64,000 bases of DNA from Marinomonas profundi (GCF_020694005.1 NZ_CP073013.1:2118578-2182577), one strand, 5' to 3'; shown: positions 1 through 8,357, numbered from the stretch's first letter. The notes: generated from the sequence alone by a model not told the origin. Numbers and translations: made by a program.

Positions 1-85
1 CCACCGAAAAACTGCGGCCTCGTAAAGCGAGAAAGACACCGCAAGCGGTTAATAAACCGACGCAAAATGCGTATAAACCTTCCAT
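1..85 (-). CDS. mrpC: Mrp/Mnh antiporter subunit C (partial, N-terminus only)
   Basis: The first 28 codons of a gene running off the left edge. Its ATG (85-83) overlaps the mrpA stop in a TAATG junction, so the two are translationally coupled. The visible peptide begins [20 protein letters not shown], a hydrophobic first helix like that of MrpC/MnhC, the NuoK-like small membrane subunit of the multisubunit Na+(K+)/H+ antiporter. The identification rests on this start plus its place directly after the A(B) subunit. The rest of the operon (usually D, E, F, G) should lie outside the window. Confidence 0.75.
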   Translation of the reverse strand, partial: MEGLYAFCVGLLTACGVFLALRGRSFSV

Positions 86-2883
86 TAATCATGCTCCTTT
101 TGAATAGGGCGTTCACTGGTTGTTAATTGACCTAAGTTGGCGAGAATCAACATCGTTGCGCCCACCACTGTCAGGAAAACACCAAGATCAAACACCATGG
201 CGCTGGCCAGTTCGAACTTACCAATTACTGGCAAGTAAAAGTAATCAAACCAAGACGATAAGAAGGTGTGCCCAAAGACCCAGCTGCCTAAACCGCTGAG
301 CGTCGCAATGCCAATACCAGAGCCAATCATGATTTGATAATCCAATTTAATACGCGTTTTTATCCACTCCACACCATGCGCCACATATTGTTGAATAATC
401 GCCACAGAAGTGATTAAGCCAGCAATAAATCCCCCGCCGGGCATATTGTGCCCACGTAAGAAAATATACGCCGAAACCAAGAGTGCAAGAGGCAATAAAC
501 TTTGCGAAATAACCGCCAACAAAATGGGGTGTCGATCTTCAGACCAAGGTCGGCCATTGCCATCTGATGACGGCATAAACAGGCGCATTTTGGCAATAAG
601 CTTGTAAATACCAAGCGCCGCTATCCCTAAAACAGTGATCTCGCCGAGCGTATCGAAGCCGCGAAAATCTACCAAAATAACATTAACGACATTGGTTCCC
701 CCTCCGCCCGTTTTACTGTTCTCAGTAAAAAAGGTGGAAATAGTATCGAGAGGTCGAGTCATTAAGGCATAACTGATCGTACCAATAATACCGCCCATCA
801 AAGACGCCAAACTCAAATCACGCACAATACGACGGGGAGAAGACTCTTTCGGTGTTTTCTGCGGTAAGAAAAACAGCGCCAATATCAATAAAATCACCGT
901 CACTACTTCTACAGAGAGCTGGGTCAGAGCGAGGTCAGGCGCGGAAAACTGCGCAAACGCCAAAGAAACGATCAAACCCACAACGGACAATGTTAACAAT
1001 GCCACGACACGTCTTCTGTGCCATATCACTGTCGCCAGAGCAGAAAGGCACAAGAGCACCGCACAAGTGATCGATAACGCATCAACAGGAATCTCAGGTC
1101 GTTGCCCGGCCGTTGTATTGAGTTTCATTAGTGAAGACGCCGTCATCACCACGGCAAACGCCAATACAAAGAAAATATAACGCTGTAATGAGCCATTCTC
1201 AGTGATCTGGATAAGACGGCTCGCCTTATTGACCAAAGATTGAATCACACCCTCAAAGACCAGCTTTGGGTCGCTGGTTGGGAACTGCGCTTGAAATTTA
1301 AACAGATGAGAGCGACTGTGATACATCAACAAACCACCCACTAAGGCAATCGCACTCATCAACAGAGGGAAATTAAAACCATGCCAAATGGCCAGACTGT
1401 AATCTGGCGCAGGGCCATTTAGTGTCGCTGTCGCGGCGGCGAGTAACAGATCGCCAACGACCAGGCTCGGAAAAATCCCCACCAACAAACAAAGAGCAAC
1501 TAAGACCTCTACCGGAACGCGCATATAGCGCGGCGGCTCATGGGGCGTTTTCGGCAGATTAATTGGTTCACCATTGAAAAACACATCATGAATAAAGCGC
1601 ATAGAATACGCCACCGCAAAGATGCCGCCTAACGTCGCTAGCACCGGAATAAACCAAGACAAAGAGCCGAGGGACGCCTGATGCAGCGTCTCAGTAAAAA
1701 ACATCTCTTTAGATAAAAAGCCATTCAAGAGCGGAACGCCAGCCATAGAGGCAGAAGCGACCATCGCCAGCGTGGCCGTATAAGGCATGTATTTCCATAA
1801 ACCGTTTAACTGACGCATGTCTCGGGAACCCGACTCATGGTCAATGATGCCAGCGGCCATAAATAACGATGCTTTAAAAATGGCATGGTTAATAATGTGA
1901 AAAATAGCCGCAACAGCCGCCAGATCGGTTCCCATACCAAGCAGTAAGGTGATTAGCCCCAAATGGCTGATGGTAGAGTTGGCCAATAGGCCCTTTAAAT
2001 CGTGTTGAAATAGCGCAATGTAAGCCCCGACAAGGAAGGTTGTCAGACCCGTTAACGTGACAATTAAAAACCAAAGATCGGTATCGGCGAGCGCAGGGTA
2101 AAAGCGCGCCATGAGGAATATCCCTGCTTTTACCATAGTCGCAGAATGCAAGTACGCGCTAACCGGCGTCGGTGCCGCCATCGCATTAGGCAGCCAGAAA
2201 TGAAACGGGAACTGGGCAGATTTAGTGAAGGCACCGAGTAGAACCAACACCACAATAATGGGGTAATTAGCGCTGGCTTTGATTAGTTCGCCACTGTCCA
2301 GCACGTCTTGCAGATTGTAACTGCCAACCGTACTTCCCAAGATCAGCAACCCCGCCAGCAAGGCTAATCCGCCTGCGCCAGTGACCGTTAGCGCCATCCT
2401 GGCCCCTTTTCTGGCTTCTGCTTTGTGCCCCCAGAAGCTGATGAGCAAAAACGAACTAATACTGGTCAGCTCCCAGAAAAACCATAACTGGATCAAATTA
2501 TCGGATAAAACGATTCCCAGCATGGCGAACATGAACAAAATCAGATACGCATAAAACTTACCGATCGAGTCCTGTGCAGAAAGGTAATAACGAGCGTATA
2601 AAATAACCAGTAAACCAATGCCTAGAATCAAAATCGAAAACAATAACGCCAGACCATCAAGCCGAAAAGCCAGCTCCAGTCCAATAGCTGGAATCCATGG
2701 AATTGACGCTTGGAAGCGTTCGCCGTGGAAAATCCCCCCCGTATGAGAGAGGATTAAAAATAATGTTAAAGCGGGCAACGCCGCGGTTAAAAATGCACAG
2801 GCAGTGCGGCTAAAACGCGCGCTAATCAGTGGCACTAAGGTGCCTAGTAAAGGAAGAAAAGGCAGCCAAATCAAAGTACTCAA
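85..2883 (-). CDS. mrpA: Mrp-type Na+(K+)/H+ antiporter, fused subunits A and B
   Basis: Large inner-membrane subunit of a multisubunit cation/proton antiporter, used for Na+ and pH homeostasis. The 932 residues are almost entirely hydrophobic helices. Residues about 60-420 form the proton-conducting module homologous to NuoL ([20 protein letters not shown], then HSATMVKAG). After about residue 620 comes an MrpA C-terminal/MbhE-like region with the motif [10 protein letters not shown]. The last ~130 residues are an MnhB domain ([14 protein letters not shown]). Separate MrpA proteins are about 800 residues, so this is the A-B fusion common in proteobacteria. The start is TTG at 2883, preceded nine bases upstream by AGGAG; no better ATG is nearby. 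mrpC follows with a one-base overlap. Confidence 0.93.
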   Translation of the reverse strand: MSTLIWLPFLPLLGTLVPLISARFSRTACAFLTAALPALTLFLILSHTGGIFHGERFQASIPWIPAIGLELAFRLDGLALLFSILILGIGLLVILYARYYLSAQDSIGKFYAYLILFMFAMLGIVLSDNLIQLWFFWELTSISSFLLISFWGHKAEARKGARMALTVTGAGGLALLAGLLILGSTVGSYNLQDVLDSGELIKASANYPIIVVLVLLGAFTKSAQFPFHFWLPNAMAAPTPVSAYLHSATMVKAGIFLMARFYPALADTDLWFLIVTLTGLTTFLVGAYIALFQHDLKGLLANSTISHLGLITLLLGMGTDLAAVAAIFHIINHAIFKASLFMAAGIIDHESGSRDMRQLNGLWKYMPYTATLAMVASASMAGVPLLNGFLSKEMFFTETLHQASLGSLSWFIPVLATLGGIFAVAYSMRFIHDVFFNGEPINLPKTPHEPPRYMRVPVEVLVALCLLVGIFPSLVVGDLLLAAATATLNGPAPDYSLAIWHGFNFPLLMSAIALVGGLLMYHSRSHLFKFQAQFPTSDPKLVFEGVIQSLVNKASRLIQITENGSLQRYIFFVLAFAVVMTASSLMKLNTTAGQRPEIPVDALSITCAVLLCLSALATVIWHRRRVVALLTLSVVGLIVSLAFAQFSAPDLALTQLSVEVVTVILLILALFFLPQKTPKESSPRRIVRDLSLASLMGGIIGTISYALMTRPLDTISTFFTENSKTGGGGTNVVNVILVDFRGFDTLGEITVLGIAALGIYKLIAKMRLFMPSSDGNGRPWSEDRHPILLAVISQSLLPLALLVSAYIFLRGHNMPGGGFIAGLITSVAIIQQYVAHGVEWIKTRIKLDYQIMIGSGIGIATLSGLGSWVFGHTFLSSWFDYFYLPVIGKFELASAMVFDLGVFLTVVGATMLILANLGQLTTSERPIQKEHD

Positions 2884-3366
2884 GATAAAAACTCCTTTCT
2901 AGTGAGCAGGCAGGTCATGTGGTGGTACACGCGCATAGTTGCTGTCCTAATGGTTGCTGTCCTAATAGTCTGGCTTAGATGATTTAAGCGAACGATGATG
3001 AAAACATAGATGGCCGTAACACGGCGTTATTCGATGGTACCTTGCTATCGTGTGACTCAAAATATGTATTGCTAACATACAAACGTCGCATGGTCCTCAA
3101 AGGTTACTTCGCTCCGCTTTTGCGCGTTGAAACCTCCAATCTAGGGAGAAAACACGCCGTAATAATAGCCTTTTAAGCGACTAATCAATAGCCTAAAAAT
3201 AGCGGATGAAGAAAAAATCCATCGTTAGCACAATCATTTCCAAACATTCAGAGCGTAAGAGGCAAGAAAAGTTCCCCGCAATATCGTACCAATAAAGACA
3301 GTTTGTGGAAGGTGGGAGTGGAAACAAAAAATAGCGGCTTGCTAGAGAATGTTAAGGGGAGATAGC
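2884..3366. other. Long intergenic region upstream of mrpA
   Basis: About 480 bases with no credible gene on either strand. It holds the mrpA ribosome binding site, a 15-bp-period direct repeat at 2938-2966 and a small hairpin (GCCGT-AAC-ACGGC near 3014). On the minus strand, bases around 3095-3150 contain GGAGGTTT and AACCTTTGAGG segments that could pair as a stem. It probably carries the mrp promoter and a leader RNA. I do not recognise a known riboswitch. Confidence 0.4.
2938..2966. repeat. Short tandem duplication
   Basis: GTTGCTGTCCTAAT occurs twice (2938-2951 and 2953-2966), a 15-bp period. It lies in the non-coding DNA upstream of mrpA and is one of several such duplications in the window. 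Confidence 0.9.
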
Positions 3367-3409
3367 CTATAAAATAAAACGCGCTGACCAGACAATATCG
3401 GGCAGCGCG
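3367..3409 (-). terminator. Rho-independent terminator of the Yip1-family gene
   Basis: On the minus strand CAGCGCG and CGCGCTG pair across a loop of about 16 bases (arms 3403-3409 and 3380-3386), followed by TTTTATTTTATAG. It lies 26 bases after the stop of the minus-strand gene ending at 3435. Confidence 0.7.
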
Positions 3410-3434
3410 CTGTTAATAGTGCGAAAACGTCAAT

Positions 3435-4046
3435 TTATTGGAAAAAACGCCATACAATACTGTGCTCAGAACCTAAGCTCCATAACAACACCACAGCCGC
3501 CAAAAGGGCTTCTAACACCAAAACTCCTATCCCTAACGTTGTACTGGAAAGAATAAAACCTTGCTTATGACTGATGCCTAAAAAGCTCGGTGTACCGCGA
3601 TACAGCAAGTAGCCTGTATAAGATACCCCAGCCACACACGCCAACAAACAGAGCCAAATAATAGGATAGATGGCAAACAGCCCACTCAAAAACATCGGCG
3701 TAGCAATATAACCTGCAAAAACAACACATTCTTGACGAGGGGGACGACTAGGGAAGTTTCTCGCCATCCAATGGATTAACGTACCGACAGCAGCCACCGC
3801 AAGCAATATAAGAGCATAAAACAAGATACCTAGCCCAATGCCGTCCATAAACGACACTTTAATCACCTCGTCGCCGCCAAATGTCCAACCGAACTGAGTG
3901 GTCCCAATAAACGTACTTACCACGGGAATGGCCGCCATCCAAAGAACATGATGAAAGTACAAATGGCTTACCGACTCATGCTCTTTATTAATCTCGCGCC
4001 ACTCTTTATCGGGATGATGAATAAGACCCCAAACATGATTGATCAT
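3435..4046 (-). CDS. Yip1-family inner-membrane protein
   Basis: A 203-residue polytopic membrane protein of the Yip1 domain family (YohC-like). It has a short N-terminal cytoplasmic stretch (VWGLIHHPDKEWREI, the usual opening of this family) and then about five hydrophobic segments at roughly 32-50, 70-95, 108-130, 130-150 and 165-193. The molecular function of bacterial members is not established. The start is well placed: AAGGGGGAATCC directly precedes the ATG. It is monocistronic, with its own terminator downstream and no obvious functional partner. Confidence 0.8.
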   Translation of the reverse strand: MINHVWGLIHHPDKEWREINKEHESVSHLYFHHVLWMAAIPVVSTFIGTTQFGWTFGGDEVIKVSFMDGIGLGILFYALILLAVAAVGTLIHWMARNFPSRPPRQECVVFAGYIATPMFLSGLFAIYPIIWLCLLACVAGVSYTGYLLYRGTPSFLGISHKQGFILSSTTLGIGVLVLEALLAAVVLLWSLGSEHSIVWRFFQ

Positions 4047-4274
4047 GGATTCCCCCTTGCCTCACAACGTAAGCGTAATGGATTTGGAAAACACCCGACA
4101 CAGCCACGCCCAAACAAAGTGGCTTATATGCAGTATAGATGCATACGCAAAAAGAAACGTGAAAACTGATAACGTTTTCTTATAAACAGATTATTACTAA
4201 TGCGATTTAGGAGTAAGCAGGCGCAGTGCAGAACAGGGCTAAACGCCATTTCAACCGATAACCCTTAGCGAGAC

Positions 4275-4922
4275 TTACTCACAGCTATAGTCTGGTTTCA
4301 TTTCTACCGCATAAGGCGTGTCGACCGGATTGTTAAAATTGGCTCGAGCAATCGCGTCCTTGGCTAAAAATTCGAACATTTTCCATTTGGAACAATTTGC
4401 ATGAACCACCGTATTGGTGGAATCCAACAATAACTTATTTTGCTGATCGGCTAGCGTGTAATGAAAGGTATAAACATTGGTTGGGCTTTCTACCGTTTTG
4501 TAGCCACTGACAATCGGTTCCATAAAGTTGCGATAACGAGTGATACAAGTTCGTGTGTCTGAACTTGGGTTTCTATGGCAAATGGTATAAGGGAGGTTTC
4601 TCTCATTATTAAAAACGGGCACCTGCGTCGATTCTATCTTCGCTTCGGACGTAAAGTTCACTACTAACTGATAATCCAGGTCGTTGGGTGATTCAGAGAC
4701 ATTGGCAAAGCCACGTTCTTTGAGTGCATTGATAATATAGGGGATATAACGCTTGTTCGTCAGTGGGTCACCCGCTTTATTTGGAAGCACCGCAATCGCA
4801 GCCGATTTATCGATGTTTATACTTGAGTCGACATTGCTAACATTGTGACCAGACAGCTTTACATTGGACGAACAGCCAGATAAAAGAGCCGAAAACAGCA
4901 CCAAAAAAGTAATAAATTTCAT
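4275..4922 (-). CDS. Putative lipoprotein (DUF4136-like)
   Basis: A 215-residue secreted lipoprotein. The start is taken at the second of two in-frame ATGs because GGGGA lies nine bases before it; the earlier ATG adds MGNAL. The signal peptide ends in a lipobox, LLSGC, giving an N-terminal lipid-modified Cys at about residue 17. The mature part (AIAVLPNKAGDP, then YIINALKERGFANVSESPND) resembles periplasmic DUF4136-type lipoproteins. It contains four further cysteines that could form disulfides. No function can be assigned. It is the last ordinary chromosomal gene before the mobile segment. Confidence 0.65.
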   Translation of the reverse strand: MKFITFLVLFSALLSGCSSNVKLSGHNVSNVDSSINIDKSAAIAVLPNKAGDPLTNKRYIPYIINALKERGFANVSESPNDLDYQLVVNFTSEAKIESTQVPVFNNERNLPYTICHRNPSSDTRTCITRYRNFMEPIVSGYKTVESPTNVYTFHYTLADQQNKLLLDSTNTVVHANCSKWKMFEFLAKDAIARANFNNPVDTPYAVEMKPDYSCE

Positions 4923-5065
4923 AAGAGCATTCCCCATTGCTTATCAGAAACCATTATCCAACCCACATGAAAGCATAGATAATGAGCAAAGCCGAGATAC
5001 GCCCATCACCTTTCTGCATTTTTGCAAAAAACTTACTATTGCGTAGCAGTTAAGTGAGGTTGCCG

Positions 5066-5075
5066 TTAAATGACC
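5066..5075. repeat. Left target-site duplication of the IS
   Basis: TTAAATGACC immediately left of the element. The identical 10 bp follow its right end at 6308-6317. A 10-bp duplication fits the ISAs1 family. Confidence 0.92.
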
Positions 5076-5173
5076 CAGGGTAAACGCATGAACGTTTTTT
5101 AATCAGTTAACACAATATTTGCATTCAATCCGTGTTTGATGAATGATCATGCCCTTTTGAAGCCGATGACCCT

Positions 5174-5193
5174 ATTAGACCGTATTAGACCGT
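5174..5193. repeat. 10-bp tandem duplication that shifts the transposase frame
   Basis: ATTAGACCGT is present twice back to back (5174-5183 and 5184-5193). Removing one copy puts the ATG at 5139 in frame with the transposase body, adding MNDHALLKPMTLLDR before MMQLNDPRQ. With both copies present, the frame from 5139 meets a stop soon after the repeat. Confidence 0.85.
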
Positions 5194-6288
5194 ATGATGC
5201 AGCTAAATGACCCACGCCAACAAGCAAAATGTACCCATGATTTAGGGGAAGTCGTTTTCATGACTACCTGCGCGATACTTTGTGGCGCGGATGATTGGGA
5301 ATCGATTCAGCTTTTTGCCGATACTCGAAAGGACTGGTTCAAACAATATCTTCGATTAGAAGGCGGTATTCCATCACATGACACCTTTAACCGTTTATTT
5401 TCTTTGTTGGGTTCAGCCTGTTATCGAGAAATGTTTTGTGGCTGGGTTCAAGACATGTTGATTGATACTCCATTATCTGGCGTCGTTGCGATTGATGGGA
5501 AGACGGTGCGGGCGTCACGCTCGAACAAACACCAAGCTATTCACATGGTGAACGCTTGGGCTTCACAGGCTGGCGTCTCTCTTGGTCAATACAAAGTAGA
5601 TAAAAAATCCAATGAAATCAAGGTCATTCCTAAGTTACTAGATCAGCTGGCTATCAAAGGTTGCTTGGTCACAATGGATGCCATGGGATGTCAGAAAGAC
5701 ATTGTCTCCAAGGTCATTGAAAGAGAATCAGACTATTTGGTTACCGTAAAAAGTAATCAGAAAACGTTACATAAAGAGCTTGTAACCTACTTCGGCCATT
5801 ATTGGGAAAACCATACACAAGACACGCTAAGTGATCACTTTTTTGAGCAAGAAAACGAAACTCATGGTCGCAAGGAGCATCGTCGATGCTGGGTCACGAC
5901 GGACTTATCCTCCCTGTCTATTGCAGCAGAATGGCAAGCAAAAACTGTCGCCGCGATACAATCAGATCGAGTGGCTAATGAAAAAGGCCGAAGCCATATT
6001 CGTTATTTTATTTCCAGTAAAGAAATGTCTGCAGAAGAAGTGCTAAAGGCAACTCGTGAGCATTGGGGAGTCGAAAACCAGCTTCATTGGGTGTTGGATG
6101 TCTCTTTTGGGGAAGATCAGTGCCGAGCTAGACAAGGTTACGCGGCAGAAAACCTAGCCACCACCCGACAAATCGCTTTAAATTTATTAAAGCAGGAGAC
6201 AAGTTTAAAACTGGGCATCAAAAATAAACGTAAAGCCTGCGGCTGGGATGATAAGTATCTGTTTAAAGTGATGGGGTTGGTTAAATAA
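5194..6288 (+). CDS. ISAs1-family transposase (N-terminus probably frameshifted)
   Basis: DDE-type transposase of the ISAs1 (H-repeat-associated) family, which cuts and joins the element ends. The 364-residue frame shows the family start region LNDPRQ, the first catalytic Asp in VVAIDGKTVRAS, the second in LVTMDAMGCQKDI, and the Glu region ENQLHWVLDVSFGEDQ. The most natural start is upstream at 5139 (379 residues), but a 10-bp tandem duplication at 5174-5193 separates it from the body. What remains would have to start at ATG 5194, which has no clear ribosome binding site and lacks about 15 N-terminal residues. Whether it is still active cannot be judged from sequence. Confidence 0.85.
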   Translation: MMQLNDPRQQAKCTHDLGEVVFMTTCAILCGADDWESIQLFADTRKDWFKQYLRLEGGIPSHDTFNRLFSLLGSACYREMFCGWVQDMLIDTPLSGVVAIDGKTVRASRSNKHQAIHMVNAWASQAGVSLGQYKVDKKSNEIKVIPKLLDQLAIKGCLVTMDAMGCQKDIVSKVIERESDYLVTVKSNQKTLHKELVTYFGHYWENHTQDTLSDHFFEQENETHGRKEHRRCWVTTDLSSLSIAAEWQAKTVAAIQSDRVANEKGRSHIRYFISSKEMSAEEVLKATREHWGVENQLHWVLDVSFGEDQCRARQGYAAENLATTRQIALNLLKQETSLKLGIKNKRKACGWDDKYLFKVMGLVK

Positions 6289-6307
6289 TGTTCATGCGTT
6301 TGCCTTG

Positions 6308-6317
6308 TTAAATGACC
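6308..6317. repeat. Right target-site duplication of the IS
   Basis: Second copy of TTAAATGACC, directly after the right inverted repeat. Confidence 0.92.
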
Positions 6318-6428
6318 TCAGTCGCTCTTGTAGATGTTATGAAGTACAAAGAGACATTATTGAATAAAAGATTGACGAGCTTGGAAGAACTAACCGCACT
6401 CGACCAAGAAAACGACATGGGGTATTAA
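6318..6428 (+). pseudogene. Remnant of an excisionase-type HTH antitoxin (C-terminal part)
   Basis: An open stretch ending at TAA 6426-6428 reads VALVDVMKYKETLLNKRL followed by TSLEELTALDQENDMGY. This resembles the C-terminus of the excisionase-like HTH proteins that precede PIN-domain toxins (family pattern: VRFADLMAYKE, then DELAAQAQELGMGY). The N-terminal HTH is absent. The next gene's ATG overlaps the stop (TAATG), as in an intact toxin-antitoxin pair. The region upstream of the IS does not restore the missing part, so the truncation probably predates or accompanied other rearrangements. Confidence 0.55.
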
Positions 6429-6514
6429 TGAATAATACTTACACCGTCATTTTAGATGCCTGTGTTCTTTATCCAGCTCCATTAAGTATTCCATCTCACA
6501 ATTTAGCAAGTTGA
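6428..6514 (+). pseudogene. Remnant of a PIN-domain toxin (first ~19 residues)
   Basis: The frame from ATG 6428 gives MNNTYTVILDACVLYPAPL, which is the signature start of a PIN-domain ribonuclease toxin with its first acidic metal ligand (ILDACVLYPAP). It then runs into unrelated SIPSHNLAS and a stop at 6512. The remaining ~160 residues of the toxin are gone, and integrase-like sequence begins in another frame. Together with the preceding antitoxin remnant this is a decayed toxin-antitoxin pair. Confidence 0.65.
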
Positions 6515-6521
6515 AGAGTTA

Positions 6522-6998
6522 ATGGAATCCATTAAGCAATGTGAGAATGAGCATGTGGAGCTGATTACACTAATTTGTTTGTGTACTGGTGCAAGATGGG
6601 GAGAGGCTGAAGGGCTTAATTCGGGGAATGTTCGTGATGGTAAAGTGACTTTCAACGATACTGAAAATGGTGAAAATAGAACAATTCCAGTAGCAGAATG
6701 GCTTTTTGAAAGACTAAAAAAACATGCCTCTAAAGCGACTAATCGACCTTTATTTACTAGCTCAATAGGTAGTTTTAGACGAGCATTGAAACGAACAACA
6801 ATTGAACTCCCCAAAGGTCAGGCAGCCCATGTTCTCAGACACTCTTTCGCAAGTCATTTCATGATTAATGGTGGGAATATACTGACACTACAGCGGATTT
6901 TAGGGCATAGTGACATTAAAATGACCATGCGATACGCGCATCTACCCCCAGACTTCCTAGAAGAAGCGGTTAGATTGAATCCTTTGTCGCAGGCATAA
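6522..6998 (+). pseudogene. Tyrosine recombinase (phage-type integrase), catalytic-domain fragment
   Basis: A 158-residue C-terminal half of a phage-type integrase. It keeps the full catalytic set: Arg in CTGARWGEAEGL, HVLRHSFASHF (His and Arg), the LGHSD box and the nucleophile in MTMRYAHL. It lacks the N-terminal arm-binding and core-binding SAM-like domains of a normal 320-400-residue enzyme. In frame, the sequence extends only a few codons before ATG 6522 to a stop at about 6503. It is probably a 5'-truncated remnant of the enzyme that inserted this island. A translated fragment could still fold but should not recombine on its own. Confidence 0.8.
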
Positions 6999-6999
6999 A

Positions 7000-7022
7000 A
7001 AAGCCGCTTAATGCGGCTTATT
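7000..7022 (-). terminator. Terminator between integrase fragment and TAC operon
   Basis: Arms AAGCCGC (7001-7007) and GCGGCTT (7013-7019) with a five-base loop. On the minus strand the hairpin is followed by TTTTTTA, so it ends the convergent SecB-like gene, whose stop codon lies inside the hairpin. On the plus strand it is followed only by ATTT. Confidence 0.75.
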
Positions 7023-7484
7023 TGGTACTCGGTATTGTGGTATTACTATTGTAGGAAGCCCTGAGCGTTGGAGGGATGATTGAACGAACTCTCGCCAATA
7101 AGGCCAAACATGATATCCGACATATCTGTGGCCAAAATCATTAATAGCTTCTTTGTCTTCAATATTTTCAGAAGAAGAGTAGTCAGCGACAAAAGTAGCT
7201 TCTATTTCATAAAGTACTTTTGGACTATCGTCTTCTACTGTATTTGCCAAAACGAATCTGACACCACAATCGTATTTAAACCTATAAATTACAAATGTAT
7301 CTTCATCTTCTGATTCAGCAATATTTACAATACAGCCATCACCAAACCCTCTTTTATGTTGAGCTAGCATCTCGATGTTATCAAGAGCTGGTTGGAAGTC
7401 TTCAGCTATGCTTTGCTCAAACTCTCTTACAAATACATTCTGAATTGTAAGCTTTGGCACTATTGAATTATCATTCATGACCAT
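7008..7484 (-). CDS. SecB-like chaperone of a TAC (toxin-antitoxin-chaperone) module
   Basis: A 158-residue protein resembling the SecB-like chaperones linked to HigBA toxin-antitoxin systems. The typical features are the strand VLYEIEATFVADY and the C-terminal block YHVWPYWREFVQSSLQRSGL with PTIVIPQY; the WPYWRE segment is shared with SecB. In known TAC systems the chaperone binds the antitoxin's C-terminal extension and protects it from proteolysis. The start overlaps the antitoxin 3' end by 10 bases, consistent with translational coupling. The gene order toxin, antitoxin, chaperone matches the best-studied TAC operons. It is AT-richer than the flanking chromosome. The SecB-like assignment is from motif recognition, not a structure search. 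Confidence 0.7.
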   Translation of the reverse strand: MVMNDNSIVPKLTIQNVFVREFEQSIAEDFQPALDNIEMLAQHKRGFGDGCIVNIAESEDEDTFVIYRFKYDCGVRFVLANTVEDDSPKVLYEIEATFVADYSSSENIEDKEAINDFGHRYVGYHVWPYWREFVQSSLQRSGLPTIVIPQYRVPNKPH

Positions 7485-7861
7485 ACTCTATCTTTAATCT
7501 GATCAGCATTAGCTGCATGGCTATACATTTTTTTTACTCTAACAACCTTGCTATCAGTGTCGAAGTTATTGCTATGCCATGACTTTGCTGTTACTTCATC
7601 TACAAGCTTAACGCGAACACGTTTGTTCAAGGCATACGCCACTTCTGCTAAAGTTTTTAAAGTTGGGTTATGAGAGCCACGGAATAACTTAGATATAAAC
7701 GCTGGTTTTTTACCAAGCTTTTCGGCAAGTTCTTTTTTTGAAATCTTTGACTCTATTAGAGCATTGTAAAGTTCTTCTGTTGCATCAAGAAGAGTTTCTT
7801 CCTGCGCAACTTCGAGGTCAAAAGAGTCTTGTTCTAGCCATTCTGGTAGCGACATTTCCAT
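7475..7861 (-). CDS. HigA-type XRE antitoxin with C-terminal chaperone-addiction-like extension
   Basis: A 128-residue DNA-binding antitoxin. The N-terminal 30 residues are acidic. An XRE/Cro HTH spans about 40-85 (SKKELAEKLGKKPAFISKLF, then NPTLKTLAEVAYAL). The C-terminal ~40 residues after KVRV-like VRVKLVDE continue beyond a minimal HigA and end in DRVWS. In TAC antitoxins such an extension (ChAD) is the chaperone-binding, aggregation-prone tail, and I infer that role here. An AGGAGGTAACA ribosome binding site precedes the ATG. It is two bases after the toxin gene and overlaps the chaperone gene by 10 bases. It should repress its own operon through the palindrome at 8246-8261. Confidence 0.75.
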   Translation of the reverse strand: MEMSLPEWLEQDSFDLEVAQEETLLDATEELYNALIESKISKKELAEKLGKKPAFISKLFRGSHNPTLKTLAEVAYALNKRVRVKLVDEVTAKSWHSNNFDTDSKVVRVKKMYSHAANADQIKDRVWS

Positions 7862-7863
7862 TG

Positions 7864-8229
7864 TTACCTCCTATTCTCTTTTTCATATATCCACCAATTA
7901 GATATTACTTTAGTGGTATCAGATTGATCTAATTTCTCGCCTTTTTTAAAGGCGTAGTGACTAACAAAGAAAGTGCCTTTATGGAGGCTTGAGTGCCACC
8001 CATAGGCTCTTAATCGTTTTGGTGTCTTGATAGCATAGAAAAACTTATCATTTGGCAATTTACCTTCTTTTCGCATCTGATCTGGGTTTCTAAGTTGTCT
8101 TCCTGCCATTAAAAAATTTAGCCGAGCTGTCATTGCTGCGAAAGCTGTTGTAGCCTGCTTCTTGTCAGGGAAGTGGCTAAGTGCTTGGTCGCGCGAATCT
8201 ATCGCTCCGTCACAGTGTTCAATCTTCAT
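7864..8229 (-). CDS. Putative toxin of the TAC module (HigB/RelE-like position)
   Basis: A 121-residue basic protein, the first gene of the operon. Its C-terminal half (FFYAIKTPKRLRAYGWHSSL, then GTFFVSHYAFKKGEKLDQSD) has the strand-rich layout of HigB/RelE-type ribosome-dependent mRNases, in which a core such as LRIY, then a VxxxFxKKxxKxP block, carries the active residues. The match to HigB is weak, and the toxin role rests mostly on position: it is directly upstream of an XRE antitoxin and a SecB-like chaperone, with a two-base gap to the antitoxin. An operator palindrome lies 17 bases before its start. Confidence 0.6.
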   Translation of the reverse strand: MKIEHCDGAIDSRDQALSHFPDKKQATTAFAAMTARLNFLMAGRQLRNPDQMRKEGKLPNDKFFYAIKTPKRLRAYGWHSSLHKGTFFVSHYAFKKGEKLDQSDTTKVISNWWIYEKENRR

Positions 8230-8245
8230 CGGGCGTCCATTCTAT

Positions 8246-8261
8246 TTAACTTATAAGTTAA
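8246..8261. promoter_or_regulatory. Perfect 16-bp palindrome, likely operator of the TAC operon
   Basis: TTAACTTATAAGTTAA is its own reverse complement and ends 17 bases before the toxin ATG. On the minus strand TTGAGA lies just upstream and TAGAAT just downstream, so the site plausibly overlaps the promoter. Autorepression by the HTH antitoxin at such a site is the normal arrangement for type II toxin-antitoxin operons. Confidence 0.7.
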
Positions 8262-8320
8262 TCTCAACCAAAAATACAATTTTAAATGCGTATAATTTGT
8301 AAATATGCCTTTACTGTAAC

Positions 8321-8357
8321 AAAAAAAAAGCCGCTATGAATATAGCGGCTTTTTTAA
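8321..8357 (-). terminator. Bidirectional-type terminator after ssrA
   Basis: AGCCGCTAT (8329-8337) pairs with ATAGCGGCT (8342-8350) around GAAT. It is flanked by a run of nine A on the left and six T on the right. It ends ssrA transcription (minus strand) about 75 bases after the mature 3' end and insulates the TAC promoter. Confidence 0.85.

Larger units (their letters stand above)
5076..6307 (+). mobile_element. ISAs1-family insertion sequence (1232 bp)
   Basis: The element has imperfect terminal inverted repeats of about 21 bp. The left end reads CAGGGTAAACGCATGAACGTT and the right end, reversed, CAAGGCAAACGCATGAACATT minus small differences (three mismatches). It is flanked by 10-bp direct repeats and encodes a single DDE transposase. 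Length, repeats and duplication size all suit the ISAs1 family. Matching flanking repeats mean the insertion itself has not been rearranged since it landed. Confidence 0.93.

Noticed and set aside
7080..7313. Plus-strand open frame opposite the SecB-like gene
   Set aside because: It is an AT-rich antisense frame with no ribosome site and no recognisable domain.
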